This document shows, in pieces, positions 49,483 through 57,051 of a DNA stretch of 64,000 bases. The notes beneath the pieces are model-generated. The model was given only the letters and a program-made list of their open reading frames with translations. It was not told the DNA's origin and searched no databases. The translations under genes were made by a program, and so were the position numbers. The stretch spans positions 248,001 through 312,000 of the forward strand of contig BBYL01000007.1 in NCBI GenBank assembly GCA_001570385.1, given 5' to 3'. How positions within the stretch are numbered: the stretch's first letter is position 1; every line of letters starts with the position of its first letter. This stretch comes from Microtetraspora glauca (GTDB lineage: Bacteria > Actinomycetota > Actinomycetes > Streptosporangiales > Streptosporangiaceae).

Positions 49483-49893
49483 ATGCAGGTTGATCCCCGA
49501 GGTCCGCGCTTCGGCGCGGCTGTCACGACTGTGGTTCTCGCGCTCGTCCTCGTGACGGGCAGTGCATGGCTGCTCGCCGTACAGGCGATCGTGTTCGTGC
49601 TCGGCGCCCTCGACGTCTCGCCGTACGGCTTCTTCTTCCGGAAGTTCGTCCGTCCGAGGCTGGGTCCGCCGGGAGAGCTGGAAGACGCGGCGCCGCCCCG
49701 GTTCGCGCAGGGCGTGGGCATCGCCTTCGCGGTCGTCGGCCTGATCGGGTTCGCCACCGGGATCACCCCTCTGGCTCTGGGTGCGACAGCAGCGGCACTG
49801 CTGGCCGCCTTTCTCAACGCCGCCTTCGGCTTCTGCCTGGGCTGCGAAATGTACTTGATCCTCCGCCGTCTACAACCTGGGAGAACTACATGA
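49483..49893 (+). CDS. DUF4395 membrane protein
   Basis: A 136-residue integral membrane protein of the DUF4395 family with three to four helices. PRGPRFGAAVTTVVLALVL, GALDVSPYGFFFRKFVRPRL and the C-terminal NAAFGFCLGCEMYLILRR with a conserved cysteine pair (CLGC) are characteristic. The family is regularly next to thiosulfate sulfurtransferase and probably handles sulfur or thiol redox at the membrane. ATG 49483 has caggag upstream, and the stop overlaps the sulfurtransferase start (ATGA). Confidence 0.9.
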   Translation: MQVDPRGPRFGAAVTTVVLALVLVTGSAWLLAVQAIVFVLGALDVSPYGFFFRKFVRPRLGPPGELEDAAPPRFAQGVGIAFAVVGLIGFATGITPLALGATAAALLAAFLNAAFGFCLGCEMYLILRRLQPGRTT

Positions 49894-50729
49894 GCCGCTC
49901 CGCCGTCCTGGTGGACGCCGACTGGGTCGAGGCCAACCTCGACACGCCCGGTGTCGTGCTCGTCGAGGTCGACGAGGACACCAGCGCCTACGACAAGGGT
50001 CACATCCGTGGCGCCGTGAAGATCGACTGGAGGGACGACCTCCAGGACCCCGTTCGCCGTGACTTCGTGGACCGGGCCGGGTTCGAGGCCCTCCTGTCGG
50101 CCCGTGGCATCGCCAACGACGACACTGTCGTGCTCTACGGTGGCAACAACAACTGGTTCGCCTCCTACGCGTACTGGTACTTCAAGGTGTACGGCCACGC
50201 GAACGTCAAGCTGCTCGACGGTGGCCGCAAGAAGTGGGAGCTCGACTCCCGCGAGCTGGTCGAGGAGAAGCCCGAGCGGGCCGCCACGACCTACACCGCC
50301 CAGGAGCAGGACCTCTCGCTCCGCGCCTTCCGCGACGAGGTCGTGGCGGCGATCGGCAAGCAGAACCTGGTCGACGTGCGCTCTCCTGACGAGTTCACCG
50401 GCAAGCTGCTCGCTCCGGCGCACCTCCCGCAGGAGCAGGCGCAGCGTGCGGGCCACGTGCCCACCGCCCGCAGCATTCCGTGGTCGAAGGCCGCGAACGA
50501 CGACGGCACCTTCAAGTCGGACGACGAGCTGAAGAAGCTCTACTCCGAGGCCGGTGTCGACTTCGGCAAGGACACCATCGCCTACTGCCGCATCGGGGAG
50601 CGCTCGGCGCACACGTGGTTCGTGCTGCACGAGCTTCTCGACCAGGCCAACGTGAAGAACTACGACGGTTCGTGGACCGAGTACGGCTCGCTCGTGGGCG
50701 TGCCTGTGGAGCTTGGGGAGGCTCGCTGA
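49890..50729 (+). CDS. Thiosulfate sulfurtransferase (rhodanese, SseA/CysA type)
   Basis: A 279-residue two-domain rhodanese. The inactive N-terminal domain includes YDKGHIRGAVKIDWRDDLQD; the catalytic C-terminal domain has DVRSPDEFTGKLLAPAHLPQ, AGHVPTARSIPWSKA and the active loop with the persulfide-forming cysteine in YCRIGERSAHTWFVLHELL. It transfers sulfane sulfur from thiosulfate to cyanide or another acceptor. It sits between DUF4395 and DUF1416 genes with overlapping start and stop codons, an arrangement widely conserved in actinobacteria. Confidence 0.95.
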   Translation: MSRSAVLVDADWVEANLDTPGVVLVEVDEDTSAYDKGHIRGAVKIDWRDDLQDPVRRDFVDRAGFEALLSARGIANDDTVVLYGGNNNWFASYAYWYFKVYGHANVKLLDGGRKKWELDSRELVEEKPERAATTYTAQEQDLSLRAFRDEVVAAIGKQNLVDVRSPDEFTGKLLAPAHLPQEQAQRAGHVPTARSIPWSKAANDDGTFKSDDELKKLYSEAGVDFGKDTIAYCRIGERSAHTWFVLHELLDQANVKNYDGSWTEYGSLVGVPVELGEAR

Positions 50730-51028
50730 TGACTACTCAGGGTTGCGCTGCACCGGAGCAGACCGTGGCACTGCCGGCGGGCATCGACCTGTCGACGCAG
50801 GCCGTCATCCAGGGCGTCGTCTCCGGCGCCGGTACGGCCTACGCCCGTCTGCTCGACCACTCCGGTGAGTTCACCGGCGAGGTCGTCGTCTCCGACGAGG
50901 GCGTCTTCCGCTTCTTCGCCGCTCCCGGCTCGTGGACGGTCCGCATCATCGCGGGCGGCGGCGTCACGAAGGACGTCGCCGTCGAGGCCAAGCTGGGCGA
51001 GGTCGCCCAGCTCGCCGTCGCGGTCTGA
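50729..51028 (+). CDS. DUF1416 protein
   Basis: A 99-residue protein of the DUF1416 family with a CarboxypepD-reg-like beta-sandwich: AVIQGVVSGAGTAYARLLDH, then FRFFAAPGSWTVRIIAGGG. A single cysteine (Cys6) lies in the MTTQGCAAPEQ start. ATG 50729 shares a base with the sulfurtransferase stop (TGATG). It is regularly paired with SseA/CysA in actinobacteria; its function is unknown. A strong terminator follows. Confidence 0.93.
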   Translation: MTTQGCAAPEQTVALPAGIDLSTQAVIQGVVSGAGTAYARLLDHSGEFTGEVVVSDEGVFRFFAAPGSWTVRIIAGGGVTKDVAVEAKLGEVAQLAVAV

Positions 51029-51041
51029 TCTAGTTCTCCCG

Positions 51042-51077
51042 AAAGGGCCGGTGCGTCTCCCGACGCACCGGCCCTTT
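51042..51077 (+). terminator. Strong terminator of the sulfur operon
   Basis: A perfect 16-bp stem (51042-51057 with 51062-51077) with a 4-nt loop ends in cccttt and is followed by ctgtttctg, so it is a full rho-independent terminator with a modest U-tract. Confidence 0.92.
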
Positions 51078-51158
51078 CTGTTTCTGTGCCGTGACATGTG
51101 GGGACAGCCGGACTTCTCGGGTCGATGTTGCGGATGTGACGGGGCGAGACCCGATACC

Positions 51159-52454
51159 ATGCACCAGATGTCCGGAACGTCCGCGCTTGTCGCCCCCCGC
51201 CAGGCCGCCGAATCACGTACGCGGTCGTGGATGTTGTCGCCGTACTCGCTGCCGTTGCACATGCTGCGGATCGCCGGGTCGTGCGCGCTCCAGCTGATCA
51301 TGTGGTTCGCCCTCGGTCGTGTCGTGCGCTGGGGGTTGCTCCTGCTGGCCGCGACGGTCTCGCATGGTTCGTGGTACCAGGCGCGCCTCATCCTGACCGT
51401 GTTCCTGTTCACGCTCGTCGTGATGACGTCGCTCGCCACGACCGTGGGCATGCTGCACGTGATCCGTGGGGCGCTGATGGAGACCCGGGCCCGCCGGGCG
51501 GCGGGCGAGGGGCGCGAGGGCATCTTCGGAGCGCTCAACCGGACCGCGCTCCTGTTCGCCGGCATCTACATGACCTGGGGCTTCGTCGACCAGGATGTCA
51601 GGGACTTCGAGAACATCGACATATTCCGGCAGCCGGACCGGCTCTGGGTGGACCGGTTCGCGCACGAGGAGAGCACGGTCGCACACGGACTGACCGGCCT
51701 GGATGCCACGGTCTCGCTCGTCATCATGGGTGTGGCGTTCCTGGTGAAGATGTATTTCGGTCGCCGGCACGAGGCGAACGAAGGACGCTTCTCCGGCGTT
51801 CTGGCGACCTTCGGTGAGCTGGCGTTCGTGTTCTATGGACTCAACGCGGTGGCCGCCGCCGTCGGCGCACGTTCCGAGTGGATGGGAAAGCGTACGGCCG
51901 TCGCCGCGCTGAGGGAGTGGGTGACCAACGCGGAGGCGAACGTCCCGGGATTCGCGGCGTTCTCGGAGTTCCTGGGCAACGTCTGGCCGTACGTCGTCGA
52001 GGCGCTGATCCTGCCGCTGGCCTGGCTCACGGTCGGCGTCCTGGTGTACGGGGCGTACGTGGAGGACACCGAGACCACGATCAGGGGAACGCGGCTGGAA
52101 ACGGTCGCGGCGCGGATGCAGCAGACGCACACGCTGACCCGCCGGGCGGCCGCACGGCTGACCGCCGGCTGGACCGAGCGGTGGATCCCGCTGATCAACT
52201 CGCTCCGGCTCACGATCCGGGGAGGCGCTCCCCTCTTCGGATTGTTCGCCCTGTGTTACGTCGGACTCCGCGTCGGTTCGGACTACCTCGGCAGGGCGGG
52301 CCGCTATCTCCTGGCCAGCGATGAGCCCTACTTCTGGTTCGTCACCGATGTTCCCGTGGATTTCATCGCCGAACTGCTGACGGCCACGCTCACGATGTGC
52401 CTGATCGCCGCCACCTTCGACCTGGCGGCGACCCGGAGCAGGCTCGGCCGGTGA
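51159..52454 (+). CDS. Polytopic membrane protein of the HerA/VirD4-like cluster
   Basis: A 431-residue membrane protein with about eight hydrophobic segments (for example ALQLIMWFALGRVVRWGLLL, LTVFLFTLVVMTSLATTVG, VSLVIMGVAFLVKMYFG, VVEALILPLAWLTVGVLVY). Between helices it has long hydrophilic loops (RGALMETRARRAAGEGREGI, and FENIDIFRQPDRLWVDRF). I recognise no family. It faces the three-gene minus-strand group (6 bp between ends) and is upstream of the two ATPase-like genes, so it may be the channel or scaffold of the putative apparatus. ATG 51159 is chosen; ATG 51168 is also possible. Confidence 0.75.
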   Translation: MHQMSGTSALVAPRQAAESRTRSWMLSPYSLPLHMLRIAGSCALQLIMWFALGRVVRWGLLLLAATVSHGSWYQARLILTVFLFTLVVMTSLATTVGMLHVIRGALMETRARRAAGEGREGIFGALNRTALLFAGIYMTWGFVDQDVRDFENIDIFRQPDRLWVDRFAHEESTVAHGLTGLDATVSLVIMGVAFLVKMYFGRRHEANEGRFSGVLATFGELAFVFYGLNAVAAAVGARSEWMGKRTAVAALREWVTNAEANVPGFAAFSEFLGNVWPYVVEALILPLAWLTVGVLVYGAYVEDTETTIRGTRLETVAARMQQTHTLTRRAAARLTAGWTERWIPLINSLRLTIRGGAPLFGLFALCYVGLRVGSDYLGRAGRYLLASDEPYFWFVTDVPVDFIAELLTATLTMCLIAATFDLAATRSRLGR

Positions 52455-52460
52455 CGCCGC

Positions 52461-53372
52461 TCAGCGGACGAACCTGAGCACGTGATCTCTTGACTCCGCC
52501 GGTTCCTTCATCATGTCCTCGACCGACTGCCCCGGCACACTGCGGTAGGTGCTCGGGCGCAGTTCGATCATCACCTTGTCCGCGACGGCGGGGGGAACCA
52601 CCCCGAAGAGTTCCAGTTCGTACGGCGTTCCGATCTTGTTGTCCTCGGTGTCCGGAGGGGTCGCGTCGTTCAGCAGTTGGGTCTTCCAGGTACGACCTGA
52701 CTGATCCTTGATCTCCACATCGGGGGCGCCGTGCCGGATGGCGCCCTCGCCGTCCAACGCCGTCCTCGTCGCGACGATCTTCAGCCACTGGCGGTCTGAG
52801 GTGTTCGTCTTCCCTGTCGGGTCCGGGATGCGCTGGACGTCGACGCGCCAGGAGACGTGCTGCCAGGTTGCCGTCTGCCCGGGCTGGATCACATGGACGT
52901 GGTCGCTCGGCCGTCCGTACTTGTAGACGCCGTAGGCGAACCAGCCAGGAGCGGCGAGGGCGATCGCGACGGACAGCAGCGCGCCGGTGCCCTGGAGCGC
53001 GATCCGCTTGCCCTGCGGCATGGGGGCGCGTCCACGGGAGGCGACGGGTTCCGGAGACGGTTCCGGAGCGGGAGGAGACGGCGGTGTCGGCCCCGGGGCA
53101 GAACCAGGGGCGGGGGTGGGAGCCTTGCCACCGGTGACGGCGGGGAAGGGCTGGGTGGACCTGTCCTTGTCCTCGTCCTCGGGCGGGGGCAAGGGAGGCC
53201 ACACCCGCTGGTCGGGAAGATCCCTGCGGAGTTGCCCGGGAATCGGGATCTGGGGAGCCGACGGTGCCGGAGCGGCGCCGGGGCGCTGGCGCGGCGGCGG
53301 TGAGAACCAGTCCCGCGCCTTCGTCCGCTCGCGGTGGCGGCGCCGCCGCCCCTCCATGGGGGTCTCACTCAT
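52461..53372 (-). CDS. Proline-rich single-pass membrane protein
   Basis: A 303-residue protein in three parts: a cytoplasmic, Pro/Arg-rich disordered segment (1-120), one membrane helix (about 127-148, LQGTGALLSVAIALAAPGWF) and an extracytoplasmic beta-rich domain (WQHVSWRVDVQRIPDPTG, then WLKIVATRTALDGEGAI) of about 145 residues. Type II topology is predicted. The outer domain resembles those of the next two proteins (DUF4352-like Ig folds). It may connect cytoplasmic motors with surface components. Gap to the next gene on the strand is 106 bp. Confidence 0.72.
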   Translation of the reverse strand: MSETPMEGRRRRHRERTKARDWFSPPPRQRPGAAPAPSAPQIPIPGQLRRDLPDQRVWPPLPPPEDEDKDRSTQPFPAVTGGKAPTPAPGSAPGPTPPSPPAPEPSPEPVASRGRAPMPQGKRIALQGTGALLSVAIALAAPGWFAYGVYKYGRPSDHVHVIQPGQTATWQHVSWRVDVQRIPDPTGKTNTSDRQWLKIVATRTALDGEGAIRHGAPDVEIKDQSGRTWKTQLLNDATPPDTEDNKIGTPYELELFGVVPPAVADKVMIELRPSTYRSVPGQSVEDMMKEPAESRDHVLRFVR

Positions 53373-53478
53373 CTCTCCACCTCGGCTGACGGATCGCCCG
53401 GCCGCACGCCGCCCGACATGCCGCGTGTCACGCTGCGTGTCGCGCCGTGCCCATGGGCTCGGTCGTCTGGTGCGCGCA

Positions 53479-54144
53479 TCAGGTCTTGTCCACCAGGGAG
53501 TACAGCTCCTCCGCCTGTGAGGTCAGGCGGGTCAACGCGGCGTCGGAGAGCCCAAGATCGATCTCCGCCTCGGGCGCGAAACTGTCGACGACGATGCCCC
53601 CCTGCGGCGGGCTGAAGACGAGGCTGATCCCGGGCAGCGCCTCCTCCGGCACCTCGAAGACCAGCACTCCGCTCGACCAGAGCCCCGGCTGGACGATCTT
53701 GTTGAACATGGTGAGACTCTCGTCGACCTTGTCCGTGGGCTTGTAGCGCCGGCCGTCGGCGGTCAGGAGGCAGGGAGGCTGGAGCCGACCCAACTGCATC
53801 GGCTCCTTCGGCGTCGTGGCGGTGACGTCCACCACGAGGAACAGGTTGCTCGTCTCGACCTTGACGACCTCGCCGCTGGTTCCTTTGGTGTTCACCGCGT
53901 GCGCGGCGGTCACAGAGGTGACCTTCACGCTGAAGCGGTTCGTCTCCACCAGTTCGCTCGCGGCCCCCTTGATGGTGAGGGCCGAGCCACGCTGCTCGAA
54001 CGGCAGGGTGAAGGTCTGGGCGTAGACGGCGGCCGCCGCCAGCGCCAAACCGGCCACGATCCCGAGGACGCGCCAGACCACCCCGGGCCCGGTCTTGCCC
54101 GTGGACCGCCTTCGGGCGCCGGTTTCGGACGAGGTCGCCACCAT
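53479..54144 (-). CDS. Single-pass extracytoplasmic protein (DUF4352-like)
   Basis: A 221-residue protein with a short basic N-terminus, a membrane helix (about 22-43, VVWRVLGIVAGLALAAAAVY) and an outer beta-sandwich (RFSVKVTSVTAAHAVNTKGT, NLFLVVDVTATTPKEPMQLG, and FNKIVQPGLWSSGVLVFEVP). The pattern is that of DUF4352-type Ig-like domains: a conserved strand pair followed by a W-x-SGVLVF strand. ATG 54144 overlaps the stop of the upstream gene (TGATG), so both are translated together. Confidence 0.75.
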   Translation of the reverse strand: MVATSSETGARRRSTGKTGPGVVWRVLGIVAGLALAAAAVYAQTFTLPFEQRGSALTIKGAASELVETNRFSVKVTSVTAAHAVNTKGTSGEVVKVETSNLFLVVDVTATTPKEPMQLGRLQPPCLLTADGRRYKPTDKVDESLTMFNKIVQPGLWSSGVLVFEVPEEALPGISLVFSPPQGGIVVDSFAPEAEIDLGLSDAALTRLTSQAEELYSLVDKT

Positions 54145-54824
54145 CACGCCTCCTCCTTCCTTATGGGGAGGGTGACCTGGGTGAGCACGGCAGGAACGAT
54201 CGGCTCGGCCTCGCTGCCGGCGTCGGTGGGAAGCTCCCCCTTGGGGGCGATCTGCCAATAGTGCGTCTGGTCGCGGTTGCTGATCATCTCGTATACGAAG
54301 CCCCCCACATCGACCGTGATCTTTTCAGGGGCTACGGCGGTGGGCGCCAGGGCGTAGCTCACGACCACCGTCGTCGTTATGCCGGGATGCAACTGGCTGC
54401 TCTCGATCCCGTAGCTCAGTACGGAAACCGTGGGATCGTTCTCGCTCTTGATCTCGGGGCTGACGCGCAGCAGTGAGGCCGCGAAGCCGCTGACTCTCAT
54501 GGCCTTCTCTGTACCAGGAGCGGGAAGTATGCCGATCGAGGCGGTGGTGTCGCCCATGTTGGTGACCTTGAGTACGAGCTTCAGATAGCGCTTGGTCCGG
54601 CCGAACTCGTTCCGCTCGACGGTGTCGACGGCCTTGATGAACTGGGTCTGGAACTCGCCCTGGTCGATGACCTCGCCCGGTTGCGCCTTCGGCGGAGGTT
54701 CGTCGGGCGCCTCCTCCAGGCCGCCGAAGGCCGCTGTGACGCCGATTCCTGCCGCGATCACCGCGAGGGCGACCGGAACGAGTACCGGGCGTCGGCGGCG
54801 TGCGCCACGGGGGGAGGACGTCAT
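54144..54824 (-). CDS. Single-pass extracytoplasmic protein (DUF4352-like)
   Basis: A 226-residue paralogue-like neighbour: basic start (GARRRRP), membrane helix (about 14-34), acidic/Pro linker, then an Ig-like outer domain (FIKAVDTVERNEFGRTKRYL, then KLVLKVTNMGDTTASIGIL). The TNxGDTTAS turn is the DUF4352 hallmark. Start ATG 54824. It is first of the minus-strand trio, divergent from the VirD4-like gene with a 146-bp shared promoter region (54825-54970). Confidence 0.75.
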   Translation of the reverse strand: MTSSPRGARRRRPVLVPVALAVIAAGIGVTAAFGGLEEAPDEPPPKAQPGEVIDQGEFQTQFIKAVDTVERNEFGRTKRYLKLVLKVTNMGDTTASIGILPAPGTEKAMRVSGFAASLLRVSPEIKSENDPTVSVLSYGIESSQLHPGITTTVVVSYALAPTAVAPEKITVDVGGFVYEMISNRDQTHYWQIAPKGELPTDAGSEAEPIVPAVLTQVTLPIRKEEA

Positions 54825-54970
54825 GGCAATGGATGCTAGTACGACCACACTTGCACCATTAGCCGCATTGATCCCACCGACCGGGCCGCAAATGTGTCCG
54901 AATGGCGAGAACGCCACCCTGATCGGCTTTCCAGCTCCTACGCTGTGATCCAGGCGGACATGGAGGGTCT

Positions 54971-56974
54971 GTGGGCGACCTGCATCCCGAGCATGCCCAG
55001 CTTCAGGCGGATCGCATCTACCTGGGCTGGCAGTACGCCCTGCTGCATCCGGACCCGGGACCGCCGCCGAAACGCCCGGCACGCGAGGACCTCGCGGAGC
55101 CCGAGGTCGATCCCGACTGGGTCGTCAGGGAGCGGCTCCAGGAAGATCTGCTCAACCGCCCCGTCCGGATCTTCCGGATGTTCATGGCCCTGCTGGCGGC
55201 CGGCATCCTCGTTCTCGGCCTGAGCGGGTTGATGAACTGGTCGTTCGTCCTCATCGGCCTGGCCGCGACGGGTGGCGTCGCCGGCATCTGCACGTACGCG
55301 ATCCGGCAGGGGAACCGGGCGGTCAGCTTCCGGGTGGAGGAGCGCCACGCGCGGGCCCGGCGTGAGCGGGAACGCCGCGAGCGCGAGATCGTCGCGGCCC
55401 AGGAGGAGCACGCCGCGAGATACCGGGAGTGGGCGGAGAAGAAGAGCGTCTTCGACAAGCAGCTCACCTGGTACGCCGTGGCCGTGCCCGACGAGATCGA
55501 CCGCGTGGACGTCGCCGGTGGGACGCTCCCCGGCTGGTCCGCCCTGATCACACTGATCGGCGCGACCCGGCTGTACAGCGGCGGCCACCTGACCGTGCTC
55601 GACCTGTCCGAGGGCGCGATCGCCAAGGATCTGATCGAACTGGCCAGGAGAGGGGGCGACGATCCGCTCGTCTGGGTGCTGCCAGTCGATCTGCCCCGGC
55701 TCGACCTGGGGGCGACGCTGCCGCCCGAGGCGTTCGCCGACGTCCTCGCGCACGTGGTCAGCGTCAGCGAAGAAACCAGCAGGGACGTCGGGTTCGACAA
55801 CGCGATCCTGGAACGCGTCCTGGAGGTACTCGGCGAGAACGCCACGATCAACCAGGTCACCGCCGCGCTCAGGGCCCTTGCCCAGGTGGGCGACCCGCGT
55901 GACGACATGCGGTACGGCCTGCTCACCGCCAACCAACTCGAACGCATCGGCACGCTGTTCGGCCGGGGCGTCGCCGACCGGGTCGTCATCGAGCGCGCCT
56001 GGGCCCTGGAATCCCAGCTGCGCAAGCTGGAGACCCTCGGCTCCGAGGCCGTACGGCTCCCGCCGGCCCGGCTGCGCGTGGTCAGCATGGACCGTCAGGC
56101 CGGGGTGTTCGGCAACCGAGTCCTCGGCACGTACGTGGCGACCGCGCTGACGCACATCCTGCGGCAGTCACCCGCCTCAGAACGGCCCTGGTACCACACG
56201 ATCATCGTCGCCGGGGCGGACAAGCTGCGCGGGGACGTGCTCGACCGGCTCATGGACGCCTGCGAGACCTCCCAGACCGGGCTCGTCCTGACCTATCGCA
56301 GCCTCACCCCCACGGTCAGGGAACGCCTGGGCCGGGGCCACGCCGCCGTCGCGTTCATGCGGCTGGGGAACGCCGAGGACGCCCGGGTGGCCAGCGAGCA
56401 CGTCGGCACCGAGCACCGGCTGGAGCTGGCCCAGCTCACCGAGACGTTCAGTTCTGCGGTCAGCGGCACCGGCGGCTACTACACCTCGACCGTGGGCGAA
56501 GGCCGTACCGATCCGGAGGAGAAGAGCGAGGGCGACCTCAAGGAGGACATCACCGAGTCCACCCAGTGGGGACGCAGCGCGACGAACGCGACGACGAACA
56601 TGGCGGAGAGCGTCCTGCAGCGTTCCCGCGAGTTCCTGGTCGAGCCGCACCAGCTCCAGCAGCTTCCGACGACCTCGGTCATCGTCACGCACGCGACCGC
56701 GGAGGGGCGGCAGGTCCGTCTCGCCGACGCCAATCCGGCCATCCTCACCTTCCCGAAGACGACACTGGGCGACTTCGAGGAGGTACGGCGGGCCGCGCTC
56801 GCCGCCCCCGAGCAGGTCCAGCGGCCCCAGCAGACCCACCAGGCCCAGCAGGCCCAGCAACCCCCGCAAAGCCGGCACCGCGCCGAACCCGAGCCCGAAC
56901 CTGAGCCCGAGGAGGCCCCGCCGCCGAACCTCGGACCTCCACCGGCTCGTCTCGACTGGCGCAAGACACGGTAA
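54971..56974 (+). CDS. VirD4/TraG-like membrane protein lacking a P-loop
   Basis: A 667-residue protein. Two membrane helices lie at about 70-115 (MFMALLAAGILVLGLSGLM, then FVLIGLAATGGVAGICTYAI), followed by an Arg/Glu-rich coiled segment. The C-terminal half resembles coupling-protein ATPases: a strand WYHTIIVAGADKLRGDVLDR, then TGLVLTYRSLTPTVRERLGR, and the TraG-like FLVEPHQLQQLPTTSVIVTH. No Walker A motif is present, so ATP hydrolysis is unlikely. The tail (about 610-667) has Gln/Pro and Glu/Pro repeats. The start is GTG 54971 with ggaggg upstream. It precedes the HerA-like ATPase by 77 bp and may anchor it. Confidence 0.75.
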   Translation: MGDLHPEHAQLQADRIYLGWQYALLHPDPGPPPKRPAREDLAEPEVDPDWVVRERLQEDLLNRPVRIFRMFMALLAAGILVLGLSGLMNWSFVLIGLAATGGVAGICTYAIRQGNRAVSFRVEERHARARRERERREREIVAAQEEHAARYREWAEKKSVFDKQLTWYAVAVPDEIDRVDVAGGTLPGWSALITLIGATRLYSGGHLTVLDLSEGAIAKDLIELARRGGDDPLVWVLPVDLPRLDLGATLPPEAFADVLAHVVSVSEETSRDVGFDNAILERVLEVLGENATINQVTAALRALAQVGDPRDDMRYGLLTANQLERIGTLFGRGVADRVVIERAWALESQLRKLETLGSEAVRLPPARLRVVSMDRQAGVFGNRVLGTYVATALTHILRQSPASERPWYHTIIVAGADKLRGDVLDRLMDACETSQTGLVLTYRSLTPTVRERLGRGHAAVAFMRLGNAEDARVASEHVGTEHRLELAQLTETFSSAVSGTGGYYTSTVGEGRTDPEEKSEGDLKEDITESTQWGRSATNATTNMAESVLQRSREFLVEPHQLQQLPTTSVIVTHATAEGRQVRLADANPAILTFPKTTLGDFEEVRRAALAAPEQVQRPQQTHQAQQAQQPPQSRHRAEPEPEPEPEEAPPPNLGPPPARLDWRKTR

Positions 56975-57051
56975 GGGCATCGTCAATATGGATGTGTGAA
57001 CGTGACCGACGAAAGAGTCTCTCCCCTGTTAACCGTCAACTGAGGGGTCTC

